This document shows positions 1 through 8,792 of a DNA stretch of 64,000 nucleotides, piece by piece. Position numbers and translations under genes: made by a program. The notes under the pieces are model-generated. The model did not search any database. It saw only the letters and a list, made by a program, of their open reading frames with translations, and was not told where the DNA came from. Numbering within the stretch: position 1 is the first letter of the stretch; each line of letters begins with the position of its first letter. Source of the stretch: Planctomonas psychrotolerans (lineage in GTDB: Bacteria; Actinomycetota; Actinomycetes; Actinomycetales; Microbacteriaceae); NCBI RefSeq assembly GCF_008642235.1, contig NZ_SJEV01000001.1:992001-1056000 (forward strand), given 5' to 3'.

Positions 1-750
1 CGAGGATCGTGCGCGCCCAGTCCAGGGCCGTCTGCTCCAGCTGAGCGTGCGGCACCACCCGGTTCACCGCACCCATCTCGTACGCGCGCTGGGCGCTGTA
101 CTCCTCGGCGAGGAAGAACACCTCCCGGGCGAACTTCTGGCCGATCTGCCGCGCGAAGTACGCCGATCCGTAGCCGCCGTCGAACGAGCCGACGTCCGCA
201 TCGGTCTGCTTGAAGCGGCCGTGCTCGGCGCTCACGATCGAGAGATCGCACACGACGTGCAGCGAGTGTCCGCCGCCGGCGGCCCAGCCGGGGATCACCG
301 CGATGACCACCTTCGGCATGAAGCGGATCAGGCGCTGCACCTCCAGGATGTGCAGCCGTCCCGTGCTCGCCGCGGTCCCCGACACGGTCGACGGGGCGGA
401 GCCGTCGGACGAGGCCGAGCCGTCCGACGGGGCGTACTGGTAGCCGTCGCGGCCGCGGATGCGCTGGTCGCCCCCGCTGCAGAAGGCCCAGCCCCCGTCC
501 TTCGGGCTCGGTCCGTTGCCGGTGAGCAGCACGACGCCCACCCGGGGGTTCTGCCGCGCGTCATCGAGCACCGCGTAGAGCTCGTCGACCGTGTGCGGCC
601 GGAAGGCGTTCCGCACCTCCGGCCGGTCGAAAGCGACGCGGGCGATCCGGCCGGATCGGTCGAGATGGTAGGTGATGTCGGTGAGGGCGTCGAAGCCCGG
701 CACGGTCTCCCACGCCTCCGGATCGAAGATGTCTGAGACGGGCGCGGCCA
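1..750 (-). CDS. menB: 1,4-dihydroxy-2-naphthoyl-CoA synthase (partial)
   Basis: Crotonase-fold enzyme that closes the second ring of menaquinone by converting o-succinylbenzoyl-CoA to DHNA-CoA in the cytosol. The reading frame starts at ATG 750 and runs off the left edge, so the C-terminus is missing. Visible family motifs are FCSGGDQRIRG (oxyanion-hole region), IPGWAAGGGHSLHVVCD and TDADVGSFDGGYGSAY, all typical of MenB. A low-complexity Ser/Gly/Ala/Asp insert of about 20 residues (around 360-440) interrupts the segment after RDGYQY; this stretch is variable in MenB proteins. It is divergent from menC, with only 43 bp between the two starts, which suggests a shared promoter region. Confidence 0.93.
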
Positions 751-793
751 TGCCTCCAGCCTATTGCGACGGCGGGCGGGGCAGAATGAGGGC

Positions 794-1801
794 ATGACCG
801 TAGCCCTCGGCGACATCCTGCCCACCGTGCGCGTGATCTCGCTTCCGCTGCGCACCCGCTTCCGAGGGATCGACGCGCGGGAGGCCGTGCTCTTCGAGGG
901 CCCCGCCGGGTGGACGGAATTCTCCCCCTTCCCCGAGTACGACGACGTCGAGTCTGCGGCCTGGCTGCGGGCGGCGCTCGACTTCGGCTGGGCGGAGCCG
1001 GTGCCCGCGGTGCGCGAACGGGTGCGGGTGAACGCCACGGTCCCCGCCGTGTCCGCCGACGGCGTCGCCGCCGTGCTCGACCGCTTCCCCGGGTGCCGCA
1101 CGGCCAAGGTCAAGGTTGTGGAGCCCGGCACCACCCTCGCCGAGGACGTGGCCCGGGTAGCCGCGGTCCGGTCGATCCTCGGCGTGGAGGGACGGGTCCG
1201 GCTGGATGCGAACGGCGCGTGGAACGTCGACGAGGCGGAGCACGCCTTCCACGCCCTTGCCGAGTACGACCTGGAGTACGTCGAACAGCCGTGCGCCAGC
1301 ATCCCGGAGCTCACCGAACTCCGCCGGCGCGTGAAGTACATGGGTATCCCGATCGCCGCGGACGAGTCGGTGCGGAAGGCGGACGACCCGATCGAGGTCG
1401 CCCGCGCGCTCGCCGCGGACGTGCTGGTGGTCAAGGCGCAACCCCTCGGCGGGGTGCGTGCGGCCCTCGACATCGTGGCCGCGGCCGGGCTTCCGGCCGT
1501 CGTCTCGAGCGCCCTCGATACCTCGGTCGGGATCTCGATGGGACTGCATCTCGCGGCGGCACTGCCCGAGCTCGAGTTCGACTGCGGGCTCGGCACCGTC
1601 GCCCTGTTCGAGGGCGACATCGTCGATTCCCCGCTCGTGCCGGTCGACGGCGTCCTCGACGTGCGCCGGGTCGTGCCCTCGTCGGCTCTGCTCGATGCCT
1701 CGGCGGTGGACGAGGAGCGACGGACTTGGTGGCTCGATCGCCTCCGCCGCTGTCACGCGCTCGTGGAGGACGCCGCCGCGTTTCGTGAGGGCGCCGAATG
1801 A
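794..1801 (+). CDS. menC: o-succinylbenzoate synthase
   Basis: Enolase-superfamily dehydratase that makes o-succinylbenzoate in menaquinone synthesis, the step before MenE/MenB. Motifs seen are TAKVKV (catalytic Lys region), VRLDANGAW (metal-binding Asp), YVEQPC (metal-binding Glu) and ADES (metal-binding Asp), followed by VVKAQPLGG. The length of 335 residues suits the short actinobacterial MenC type. Start ATG 794 was chosen because upstream in-frame codons would run into the menB start region. The stop overlaps the start of the next gene as ATGA, so the two are probably translationally coupled. Confidence 0.93.
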   Translation: MTVALGDILPTVRVISLPLRTRFRGIDAREAVLFEGPAGWTEFSPFPEYDDVESAAWLRAALDFGWAEPVPAVRERVRVNATVPAVSADGVAAVLDRFPGCRTAKVKVVEPGTTLAEDVARVAAVRSILGVEGRVRLDANGAWNVDEAEHAFHALAEYDLEYVEQPCASIPELTELRRRVKYMGIPIAADESVRKADDPIEVARALAADVLVVKAQPLGGVRAALDIVAAAGLPAVVSSALDTSVGISMGLHLAAALPELEFDCGLGTVALFEGDIVDSPLVPVDGVLDVRRVVPSSALLDASAVDEERRTWWLDRLRRCHALVEDAAAFREGAE

Positions 1802-3333
1802 ATCGACGCACCTTCGTATTCGGGTCGGCGGGCGGGCTGACCGTGCTCGCCCTCGCCGCATGCACCCCGGAGGCACCGCAGCCGGGCCCCACCGGATCGC
1901 CCACGCCCACGCCGCTGCCGTTGCCCACCGTGACGCCCGGATCGGTTCCGCTCCCGGCCGCGTCGGCGCGGTCGACGTGGGCCACCGATCCGTACACGCG
2001 CGGGTCGTACAGCTACCTCGCCCCGGGGGCCACCCCGGAGGACCGGGTCACCCTGCGCCAGCCGATCCTCGACCGGCTGTTCTTCGCCGGAGAGGCGACC
2101 TCGACCGAGGCGCCCGGCACCGTGCGCGGCGCGATCGCGTCCGGTATGCGCGCCGCACAGGAGGTGGCGGCGACCGCCGACCCCGAGGAGCGGATCGCGG
2201 TGATCGGGGCGGGGATCGCCGGTGCGACGGCCGCGCGCGAACTGATGGCGCAGGGGTTCAGCGTGGTCGTGCTCGAGGCCCAGGATCGCGTCGGCGGGCG
2301 GATCCGCACCGAGAACGGCGCACCGTGGCCGTTCCCGGTGGAACTCGGGGCATCCTTCGTGTCGGCCAGTCGAGACACCGACCTCGTGGCGGAGTTGGAG
2401 GCGGCGGACATCGCCACCGTGGGCTTCGTGCCCGTCCGCGAGATCCGGTTGCCCGACGGGGAGACGGTTCCGCCGTCGCCCGTCGCCGAGGATGCGGTCG
2501 CCCGGGCGGTGTCCTGGGCCGCCGAGCAGGTGCTCGACACGTCCCTCGCCGACGCGCTCGTGAGCTCCGGCGCCGCCGACCTGTCGACCGAGCTCGGCGA
2601 GGGCGGCGTCTCCGATGCCGACCGGCTGGAGCACTACCTGCGGGCCGTCGTCGGCGTGCATGTGGGCGCGACGCCGGAGGAGCTCTCCGCCGCCCACGGG
2701 TTCGAGCGCGCGGGCGCGCCGCCCACCGTGTCGGAGCCCGTCCCCGAGCCACCCCCTGCCGGCGGGGCGGTGTCCGAACCCGATGACCTGCTCGTCGTGG
2801 GCGGCTTCAGCACCCTGATCGACGAGGCGCTCGAGGGAGTCGATGTGCTCACGAAGAGCCCGGTCGCCGCGGTGTTCTACACCGACGATGCGGTGAGCCT
2901 GCGGCTGGGCACCGGGGAGTCGCTCTCCGTCGCGCGCGTCATCGTGACCGTGCCGATCGGAGTGCTCAACACCGACGCGATCGAGTTCGACCCGCCCCTG
3001 CCGTTCCTCGTGCGAGAGGCCATCGAGGAGATCGGCATGGGCGCACTCGACAAGATCTGGCTGCGCTTCGAGGAGCCGTTCTGGGACACCGACGCCCGGG
3101 TGTGGACCATCCTCGGCGGGGACCACGAGTACCGCACGTGGCTCAACCTGCTCCCCGCGACGGGTGAGCCGATCCTCGTCGGGCTGGTCGCCGCCGACGC
3201 CGCGGCGCGGGTCGCCGAGCTCTCCGACGCCGACGCGGTCACGACCGCCCGTGCGAGCCTTTCGGCGTTCCAGATGCCGGACGCAGAGGATCCGGACGCC
3301 GACTCACCAGACGAGCAATCTCCCACCCCCTGA
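1798..3333 (+). CDS. Exported flavin amine oxidase with circularly permuted domain order
   Basis: FAD-dependent monoamine-oxidase-type protein, 511 residues. The N-terminus MNRRTFVFG resembles a twin-arginine signal and is followed by a lipobox LAAC (Cys22), so it is probably a Tat-exported lipoprotein; a Pro/Thr-rich linker covers residues 23-55. The unusual point is domain order. The segment that normally ends amine oxidases (WATDPYTRGSYSYL at about 61-74, FAGEATS 96-102, then PGTVRGA) comes first. The normally N-terminal FAD Rossmann motif GAGIAG (137-142), Glu160 and VGGRIR follow it. The protein ends where normal family members would enter the WxTDPxxxGSYS segment. Both halves look intact, so this is rearrangement rather than decay. 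The substrate is unknown. It overlaps menC by 4 bp, and its 3' end overlaps the convergent gene by 95 bp. Confidence 0.85.
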   Translation: MNRRTFVFGSAGGLTVLALAACTPEAPQPGPTGSPTPTPLPLPTVTPGSVPLPAASARSTWATDPYTRGSYSYLAPGATPEDRVTLRQPILDRLFFAGEATSTEAPGTVRGAIASGMRAAQEVAATADPEERIAVIGAGIAGATAARELMAQGFSVVVLEAQDRVGGRIRTENGAPWPFPVELGASFVSASRDTDLVAELEAADIATVGFVPVREIRLPDGETVPPSPVAEDAVARAVSWAAEQVLDTSLADALVSSGAADLSTELGEGGVSDADRLEHYLRAVVGVHVGATPEELSAAHGFERAGAPPTVSEPVPEPPPAGGAVSEPDDLLVVGGFSTLIDEALEGVDVLTKSPVAAVFYTDDAVSLRLGTGESLSVARVIVTVPIGVLNTDAIEFDPPLPFLVREAIEEIGMGALDKIWLRFEEPFWDTDARVWTILGGDHEYRTWLNLLPATGEPILVGLVAADAAARVAELSDADAVTTARASLSAFQMPDAEDPDADSPDEQSPTP

Positions 3334-3937
3334 GCGGATGGCTGGTGCGCACGAACACGGCCGCGATCCCAGTGATGAAGACGCCGATCCCGGCGAGGTA
3401 GAGGATGCGTTCGACGCCGTCGACCTGCGTCGGGTCGAGGAAGAAGTAGGGGTACCAGCCCACGACCGGACCCCGCACGAGCGTGAACGCGGTCCATACC
3501 GCGGGGAAGACGAGCACCCAGCGGAGCACCTTCCAGGTGACGGGTGGCCGCCCGGGGGCGAGGAACCAGTCGAGCAGGGCGTACGCGGGCAGCCAGAAGT
3601 GCAGCATCTGGCTGGACCAGGGCACCTCGATCCGGTAGTCGTGACTCGCCGCCTGGCTGATGATGGCGCCGAAGACGATCCCGGACACCAGCGCGTAGGT
3701 GGTGGCGAGAACGCGGGCCGACCCGAGCCAGGCCGGATCCTCCGGCACCCGCAGCGCGGAAAACGCACCGAGGGCCAGCACGAGGTCGAGGATCATGGCG
3801 CTGAGCGTCGTGAAGTAGCTGAAGAAGTTCATCGTCGCGAAGGTGCGGAAGCCGAGGACGTAGTCGAAGTCGCCGATGAGCGCGACGATTCCCACGGCGA
3901 GTGCGGTCAGCCGGAGCAGCCCGAAGGTCATGCGCAC
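3239..3937 (-). CDS. Pr6Pr/FAR-17a-like membrane protein
   Basis: Integral membrane protein of 232 residues with about six hydrophobic segments. The sequence TMNFFSYFTTLSAMILDLVLAL and the tail motif GWYPYFFLDP are typical of the Pr6Pr family of actinobacterial membrane proteins, whose function is not established. The first possible start is GTG 3937, with ATG 3931 two codons later; either is possible. The last 30 residues are charged and overlap antisense with the amine oxidase 3' end. Confidence 0.7.
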   Translation of the reverse strand: MRMTFGLLRLTALAVGIVALIGDFDYVLGFRTFATMNFFSYFTTLSAMILDLVLALGAFSALRVPEDPAWLGSARVLATTYALVSGIVFGAIISQAASHDYRIEVPWSSQMLHFWLPAYALLDWFLAPGRPPVTWKVLRWVLVFPAVWTAFTLVRGPVVGWYPYFFLDPTQVDGVERILYLAGIGVFITGIAAVFVRTSHPLRGWEIARLVSRRPDPLRPASGTPKGSHGRS

Positions 3938-3990
3938 TCGAAACTCCGATCAGGCGGGGACGGCCGGTCGTCCTCGGCCGGCCTCGGCGG

Positions 3991-5010
3991 CTAGAGGCCG
4001 CTGTAAGCGTGCAATCCCTTGAAGAACACGTTGACCACACCGAAGTTGAACAGAACCGCACTGAATCCGATGATCGACAGCCACGCCGACCGGGAACCTC
4101 GCCAGCCGCGGGTGGCCCGGGCGTGGATGTATCCGGCGTAGAGCACCCAGATGATGAACGTCCAGACCTCCTTGGTGTCCCAGCCCCAGTAGCGTCCCCA
4201 GGCGCGCTCGGCCCAGATGGCACCGGCCATGAGGGTGAAGGTCCAGAAGATGAAGCCGATGATGTTCAGCCGGTACGCGAGGTTCTCGAGCGTCACCGCG
4301 TCGGGCAGGGTGGCGAGGAATCTCAGCCGCACCGACTTCGCGGTCTCCGCGGCCGCCTCGCGGGAGTGCTGCAGCAGCTGGACGACGGACAGCGCGAACC
4401 CGAGGGCGAAGAAGGCGGTGGCGAGGATCGCGACGAACACGTGGATGACGAGCCAGTAGCTCTGCAGCGCCGGGGGAAGCGGGACCACATCGACGCGGAA
4501 GCCGACCGTGGAGATGCCGAGCAGGATGAGCACCAGTCCGGTGACGAAGGTGCCGAGGAAGCGGAGGTCCCGGGCGAGCAGCACGAGGAGGAACACGCCC
4601 ATGATGAGGAGGGTTCCGGTCATCGAGAACTCGTACATGTTGGCCCACGGGACACGAGCGGCGGCGATGCCCCGGAGGACCGTCGAGGCGAGGTGCAGGG
4701 CGAATCCGACCACGGCGAGCGACAGACCGACGCGGAGGCTGATCGGCGCGCGCTGTGAGGCGACGGGCCGGGGCGCGACGGACCGCGGGCGCTCCGGCCG
4801 ATCGGCCGTCGTGGTGCTCCCGGAACGTGCCCCGGTGGCTCCCGCAGCGCTCGAGGTGGCGAGCACCCGTGCCGCGACCCGCGAGTCCACCGATCCGGTC
4901 GACGATCGACGCGCGAGGTCCATCGCGAACGAGACGAACGAGATGGCGTACACCGCCATCGCCCCGTAGAGGAGGAGCAGCGAGGTCGCGTCGAGAGAGG
5001 CTGTGGTCAC
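3991..5010 (-). CDS. ccsB: Cytochrome c biogenesis protein CcsB (ResC)
   Basis: Multi-spanning heme-handling subunit of the System II cytochrome c synthase, working with ResB to export heme and attach it to apocytochrome c outside the membrane. The WANMYEF segment and the tryptophan-rich WGRYWGWDTKEVW motif (WWD-type heme-binding domain) are present, with conserved His residues in flanking helices. It has 339 residues and a GTG start at 5010. It is the last gene of the minus-strand operon phosphatase-resA-ccdA-resB-ccsB and starts 9 bp after resB. An Arg/Pro/Ser/Thr-rich variable loop lies at about residues 35-90. Confidence 0.93.
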   Translation of the reverse strand: MTTASLDATSLLLLYGAMAVYAISFVSFAMDLARRSSTGSVDSRVAARVLATSSAAGATGARSGSTTTADRPERPRSVAPRPVASQRAPISLRVGLSLAVVGFALHLASTVLRGIAAARVPWANMYEFSMTGTLLIMGVFLLVLLARDLRFLGTFVTGLVLILLGISTVGFRVDVVPLPPALQSYWLVIHVFVAILATAFFALGFALSVVQLLQHSREAAAETAKSVRLRFLATLPDAVTLENLAYRLNIIGFIFWTFTLMAGAIWAERAWGRYWGWDTKEVWTFIIWVLYAGYIHARATRGWRGSRSAWLSIIGFSAVLFNFGVVNVFFKGLHAYSGL

Positions 5011-5019
5011 GCGGTAAGC

Positions 5020-6744
5020 CTAAATCCTTTCCCTCGGACCGGGCTGCGCCGTCGTCACCGTCGCGGCCGCGGCACCCCGCCCCGAGTCGAGTGCCGCGAT
5101 GTGGCGGTCGGCGAAGTCGGTGACCGCGGCCTCGAGTGCCGGATCGTCGCCTCGGGCGAGTGCGGCGTACTCGAACGTCATGCCGCCGGCCGCATCGGGC
5201 ACGGCCTTCAGCCACATCCGCCGGCGCGGGACGAAGAGCGAGGTGAGGAGCCCGCCGAGCACCAGGACCGAGAAGAACAGCACCCAGCCCTGCGTGGGGT
5301 CGTGGTGGATGTCGAAGGAGGCGAACCGCGGCACGTCGTCGAGGCTCACGGTGCCGAGACCGTCGGGCAGCTCCTGGGTCTCTCCGGGGGCGAGCCGGAT
5401 GCCGCCCTCGTCGGTGTTGCGGCCGCTCAGCTGGGTGAGGTCGTCGGTGTCGAGCTCGTAGACCGATCGGGGCACGCCCTCGTCGAGGCCCAGGTCACCC
5501 GCGTACACGTTGAGGCTCAGGACCGGGTCGCGCAGATCGGGGAAGGCGGAGAAGTCGCCGGCGTCGGACGTGGCGCGGGTCGGGTAGAAGAACCCGATCA
5601 TGCCCAGCTGCTGGTCGAGGCCGTCCGGAACCTTGATCACCCCGATCGAGGTCAGGTTCGTGTCCTGCGGCAGGAACGGCACGGAGTCGGTGAACACGAC
5701 CTCGCCGGCCGGGTTCCGCACGGTGATCGTGGGTGCGTACCCGTTGCCGAGCAGGAAGACGTCGGTGCCGTCGATGCGGAGCGGCTCGTTCACCTTGATC
5801 TGGTCGGCGGTGGCGGACTCCCCCGCCGCGTCAGTGCTCACCTCGGCCGTGTAGTCGATGGGCTGCCCGATGGCGTTCTCGTTCTGCTCCTCGTAGGTGA
5901 CTCGCAGCTCCTCGAGCCGGATGCGGTAGGTCGCGAGCTCGTTCTCGTCGACGAAGCGGCCCGGGTTGAACGAGTCGTACGCGCTGAGCGTGTTGACGAA
6001 CGCCTGACCCTCCACCACGACACGCTGTCCGCTGTAGCCGAAGCCGCCACCGATGCCCACGGCGACGAGGATGCCGATGAGGGCGATGTGGAAGACGAGG
6101 TTGCCGGTCTCCCGCGAATAGCCGCGTTCCGCCGACACGGAGGTGTCCGACAGCACGGTGCGGTAGCCGGACTTCGCGAGAAGCGCCCGCCCGGCCTCGA
6201 GCGCGGGCGCGACGTCCGTCGCATCGCCCGCCGTGTCGGGGGCCGGGCGCGTGGTGAACCCGGCCATGCGGGACAGCCGCGCGGGTGTGCGCGGCGGCTG
6301 CGAGCGCAGCGCGATCAGGTGGTGCTTCGTCCGCGGCAGCACGCATCCGATGAGCGAGAGGAAGAGCAGGAGGTAGATGCTCGAGAACCACACCGAGGAG
6401 TACGTGTCGAAGGCCTGCAGCGAATCGAGCACGGGGAACAGGTCGGGGTTGTCGACCCGGTACTGGGCGACGCCGTTCGGGTCGGAGGTGCGCTGCGGCA
6501 CCAGCGATCCGGGAATGGCCGCCACCGCGAGGAGGAGCAGGAGGAAGAGCGCGGTGCGCATGCTGGTGAGCTGCCGCCAGAACCAGCGCAGCCACTCGAC
6601 GGCACCGAGCTTCGGGCCGGTGATGCGGTCGTCCGCGCTGCGGTCGTCCGCGCTGCGGTCGTCGGCCGCGGCGTCACTGCGGCCGTCGATGTAGTCGTCG
6701 GGTCGGGCGGGATCGCGCTGACCGGACTCAGATAGGCGTGACAT
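5020..6744 (-). CDS. resB: Cytochrome c biogenesis protein ResB
   Basis: ResB partner of CcsB in System II cytochrome c maturation, 574 residues. It has a charged N-terminal cytoplasmic leader (1-50), transmembrane segments near 60-85, 110-130 and 220-240, a large extracytoplasmic domain (about 250-480), then a last membrane helix and a short C-terminal tail, as in actinobacterial ResB. Motifs include [16 protein letters not shown] and [22 protein letters not shown]. The stretch near the N-terminus repeats ADDRS three times, a small in-frame repeat. It overlaps the 3' end of ccdA by 17 bp and so is probably translationally coupled. Confidence 0.93.
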   Translation of the reverse strand: MSRLSESGQRDPARPDDYIDGRSDAAADDRSADDRSADDRITGPKLGAVEWLRWFWRQLTSMRTALFLLLLLAVAAIPGSLVPQRTSDPNGVAQYRVDNPDLFPVLDSLQAFDTYSSVWFSSIYLLLFLSLIGCVLPRTKHHLIALRSQPPRTPARLSRMAGFTTRPAPDTAGDATDVAPALEAGRALLAKSGYRTVLSDTSVSAERGYSRETGNLVFHIALIGILVAVGIGGGFGYSGQRVVVEGQAFVNTLSAYDSFNPGRFVDENELATYRIRLEELRVTYEEQNENAIGQPIDYTAEVSTDAAGESATADQIKVNEPLRIDGTDVFLLGNGYAPTITVRNPAGEVVFTDSVPFLPQDTNLTSIGVIKVPDGLDQQLGMIGFFYPTRATSDAGDFSAFPDLRDPVLSLNVYAGDLGLDEGVPRSVYELDTDDLTQLSGRNTDEGGIRLAPGETQELPDGLGTVSLDDVPRFASFDIHHDPTQGWVLFFSVLVLGGLLTSLFVPRRRMWLKAVPDAAGGMTFEYAALARGDDPALEAAVTDFADRHIAALDSGRGAAAATVTTAQPGPRERI

Positions 6745-7465
6745 AGCCGCCGATCACCGCCTGCAGATCGGCGAGCCAGATGCCCCACAGCCCGGTGAGC
6801 ATCAGCAGTCCGATGCCCACCAGCAGCGCACCGCCGCCCACGTTGATGGCGCGGATGTGGCGTTTCAGGAACGAGACGGCACCGGTCACCCAGCTGAGCC
6901 CGAGAGCCACGAGCAGGAACGGGATGCCGAGCCCGAGGCAGTAGAAGGCACCGAGCAGTGCGCCGCGGCCGGCGCTGCCGCTCGACAGGCTGAGCGCGCT
7001 GATGGCCACGAGCGCGGGTCCGTAGCACGGCGCCCATCCGATGGCGAAGACGACGCCGAGGAGCGGGGCGCCCGCGAGGCCCGTCGCGGGCTGCCAGCGC
7101 GGCTTGATCGTGCGCTGCAGGAACGAGAACTGGCCGACGAAGACCAGACCCATGAGGATGACCACGACCCCGGCTACCCGGGTGATGATGTCGCCGTGCC
7201 GGAGGAAGAGCGCACCGAGAGTGCCCGAGAACAGGCCGAGCAGCACGAAGATCGTGGAGAAGCCGAGAACGAACAGCGTCACGCCGAGCACCACGCGCCC
7301 GCGACTGCCGCGGGTGCCGCCGGCGAGTCCCCCCACGTAGCCGAGGTAGCCCGGAACGAGGGGCAGCACGCAGGGCGACGCGAACGAGACGAGACCGGCC
7401 AGGAGCGCGAGCGGGATGGCGACCAGGAGTTGCCCCTGCAGGACCGTCTCGCCGACGCCGCCCAC
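6728..7465 (-). CDS. ccdA: Thiol-disulfide transporter CcdA
   Basis: Membrane protein that passes electrons from cytoplasmic thioredoxin to the exported thioredoxin-like ResA, keeping apocytochrome c cysteines reduced. It has 245 residues and six hydrophobic segments. The two redox cysteines lie in [14 protein letters not shown] and [10 protein letters not shown], the family signatures. The GTG start at 7465 directly abuts the resA stop codon (TAG then GTG), a tight operon junction. Confidence 0.94.
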   Translation of the reverse strand: MGGVGETVLQGQLLVAIPLALLAGLVSFASPCVLPLVPGYLGYVGGLAGGTRGSRGRVVLGVTLFVLGFSTIFVLLGLFSGTLGALFLRHGDIITRVAGVVVILMGLVFVGQFSFLQRTIKPRWQPATGLAGAPLLGVVFAIGWAPCYGPALVAISALSLSSGSAGRGALLGAFYCLGLGIPFLLVALGLSWVTGAVSFLKRHIRAINVGGGALLVGIGLLMLTGLWGIWLADLQAVIGGYVTPI

Positions 7466-8059
7466 CTAGCTCGCCTCGGCGAGCGTGTCGGCGACGAGGG
7501 TGTCGAGCACGCCCCTGTCCACCTCGCCGAGGATACGGCTGGCGATCCTGCCCTGTCGGTCGAGCACGAACGTGGTGGGGGTGGCGTTCGGTGCGTACGA
7601 GCCGCTGAAGGCGAGCTGCACGGTGGAGTCCTGCACGTCGATGACGGAGGGGTAGGTGGTGCCCCAGCGCTCGGCGAACGAGCGGGCGGTGGCCGGCTGG
7701 TCGCGGGTGTTCACCCCGAGGAAGGAGACGCCGTCGTCGCGGTACTCCTGGTACAGGCTCTCGAGGTCGGGCGCCTCCGCGCGGCACGGTGCGCATCCGG
7801 CGTACCAGAAGTTGACGACCGTCACGTCGCCAGCGAGATCCTCGGAGGAGACGGACGACCCGTCCTCGAGTTCGGCGGTGAAGGTGATGGGGGCGTCGCG
7901 GTCGCTCGGCGGGATCTCGGTGTAGGTGCCGTCACCCGCGATGTAGCGCTTGTTGTCCCCGCTCTGGAACTGCTCCGCCAGCGGGTCGGTCGAGCAGCCG
8001 GTGAGGGCGAGCACCGACACGGCGAGGCCGGCGAGCGCGAGACGGGTCGGCCGGCGCAT
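7466..8059 (-). CDS. resA: TlpA/ResA-family thioredoxin-like lipoprotein
   Basis: Extracytoplasmic thiol-disulfide reductase for cytochrome c maturation, 197 residues. It begins with a lipoprotein signal ending LALTGC, so it is membrane anchored. The thioredoxin active site is FWYAGCAPCRAE (CxxC), and the cis-Pro region is NATPTTFVLD. ATG 8059 was chosen over upstream in-frame codons because it gives the signal peptide directly. It overlaps the stop of the preceding phosphatase gene as TGATG. Confidence 0.92.
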   Translation of the reverse strand: MRRPTRLALAGLAVSVLALTGCSTDPLAEQFQSGDNKRYIAGDGTYTEIPPSDRDAPITFTAELEDGSSVSSEDLAGDVTVVNFWYAGCAPCRAEAPDLESLYQEYRDDGVSFLGVNTRDQPATARSFAERWGTTYPSVIDVQDSTVQLAFSGSYAPNATPTTFVLDRQGRIASRILGEVDRGVLDTLVADTLAEAS

Positions 8060-8703
8060 CAGACGGCTCCCAGGTCCACGGAGTCGTCGAGCAGGCCGCC
8101 GGTGGGGTCCTCGTACTCGGTCTCGATGAATCGTTTGCCGAGGAGTTCGAAGGTCGTGATGCTCGACAGTGTGCACCGCCGGCGCCGGGGGTCGTGGTAG
8201 AGCGCCTCGCCCTGCAGCTTGCGGTGCACCATCCAGATCGGCAGCTGGTGACTGACGAGCACGACGTCGCCCCCGTCGACCGATTGGTGCGCCTCGGCCA
8301 TCGCCGCCAGCATGCGCGTGGCGATCGACTCGTAGGCCTCACCCCAGCTGGGCTTCATGGGATTGAGCACCCAGCCCCAGGTCCCCGGGTTGCGAAGCAC
8401 CTGCGTGCCGAAGTTGAAGGTGCGACCTTCGAAGCGATTGAAGGGTTCGATCAGCCGCTCGTCGATGTCGACGGGCAGGTCGAAGGCGGTGCTCCACGGC
8501 TCCGCGGACTCGCGTGCGCGCTGCAGCGGGGAGGAGACCACGCGGCGCACCGGCGCACCCCGCGCGGACAGTGCCGTAGCGGCCGACTCGGCCATGCGAT
8601 GCCCCAGTTCGGAGAGCCCGAATCCGGGCAGGGTGCCGTACAGCACGCGCCCGGGGTTGTGCACCTCGCCGTGTCGGACAAGGTGAACTCTCTCTGCAAC
8701 CAC
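8059..8703 (-). CDS. Histidine phosphatase family protein
   Basis: Phosphoglycerate-mutase-like phosphatase, 214 residues. The phosphohistidine motif LVRHGEVHNP is near the N-terminus. The second conserved features are SSPLQRARESAEPW (Arg) and VVLVSHQLPIW (His). The substrate cannot be told from sequence. It is the first gene of the cytochrome c assembly operon. GTG 8703 is the start used here. The divergent aspS start is 89 bp away, so the gap holds both promoters. Confidence 0.88.
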   Translation of the reverse strand: MVAERVHLVRHGEVHNPGRVLYGTLPGFGLSELGHRMAESAATALSARGAPVRRVVSSPLQRARESAEPWSTAFDLPVDIDERLIEPFNRFEGRTFNFGTQVLRNPGTWGWVLNPMKPSWGEAYESIATRMLAAMAEAHQSVDGGDVVLVSHQLPIWMVHRKLQGEALYHDPRRRRCTLSSITTFELLGKRFIETEYEDPTGGLLDDSVDLGAV

Positions 8704-8792
8704 GGCACCAAGTTTACGTTCCGGATGCTGGCAGTCCGCTCCCGCGGCCGCACGCGCCGGCCCTACCCGCCCGACCGGTAAACTCGACTCTC

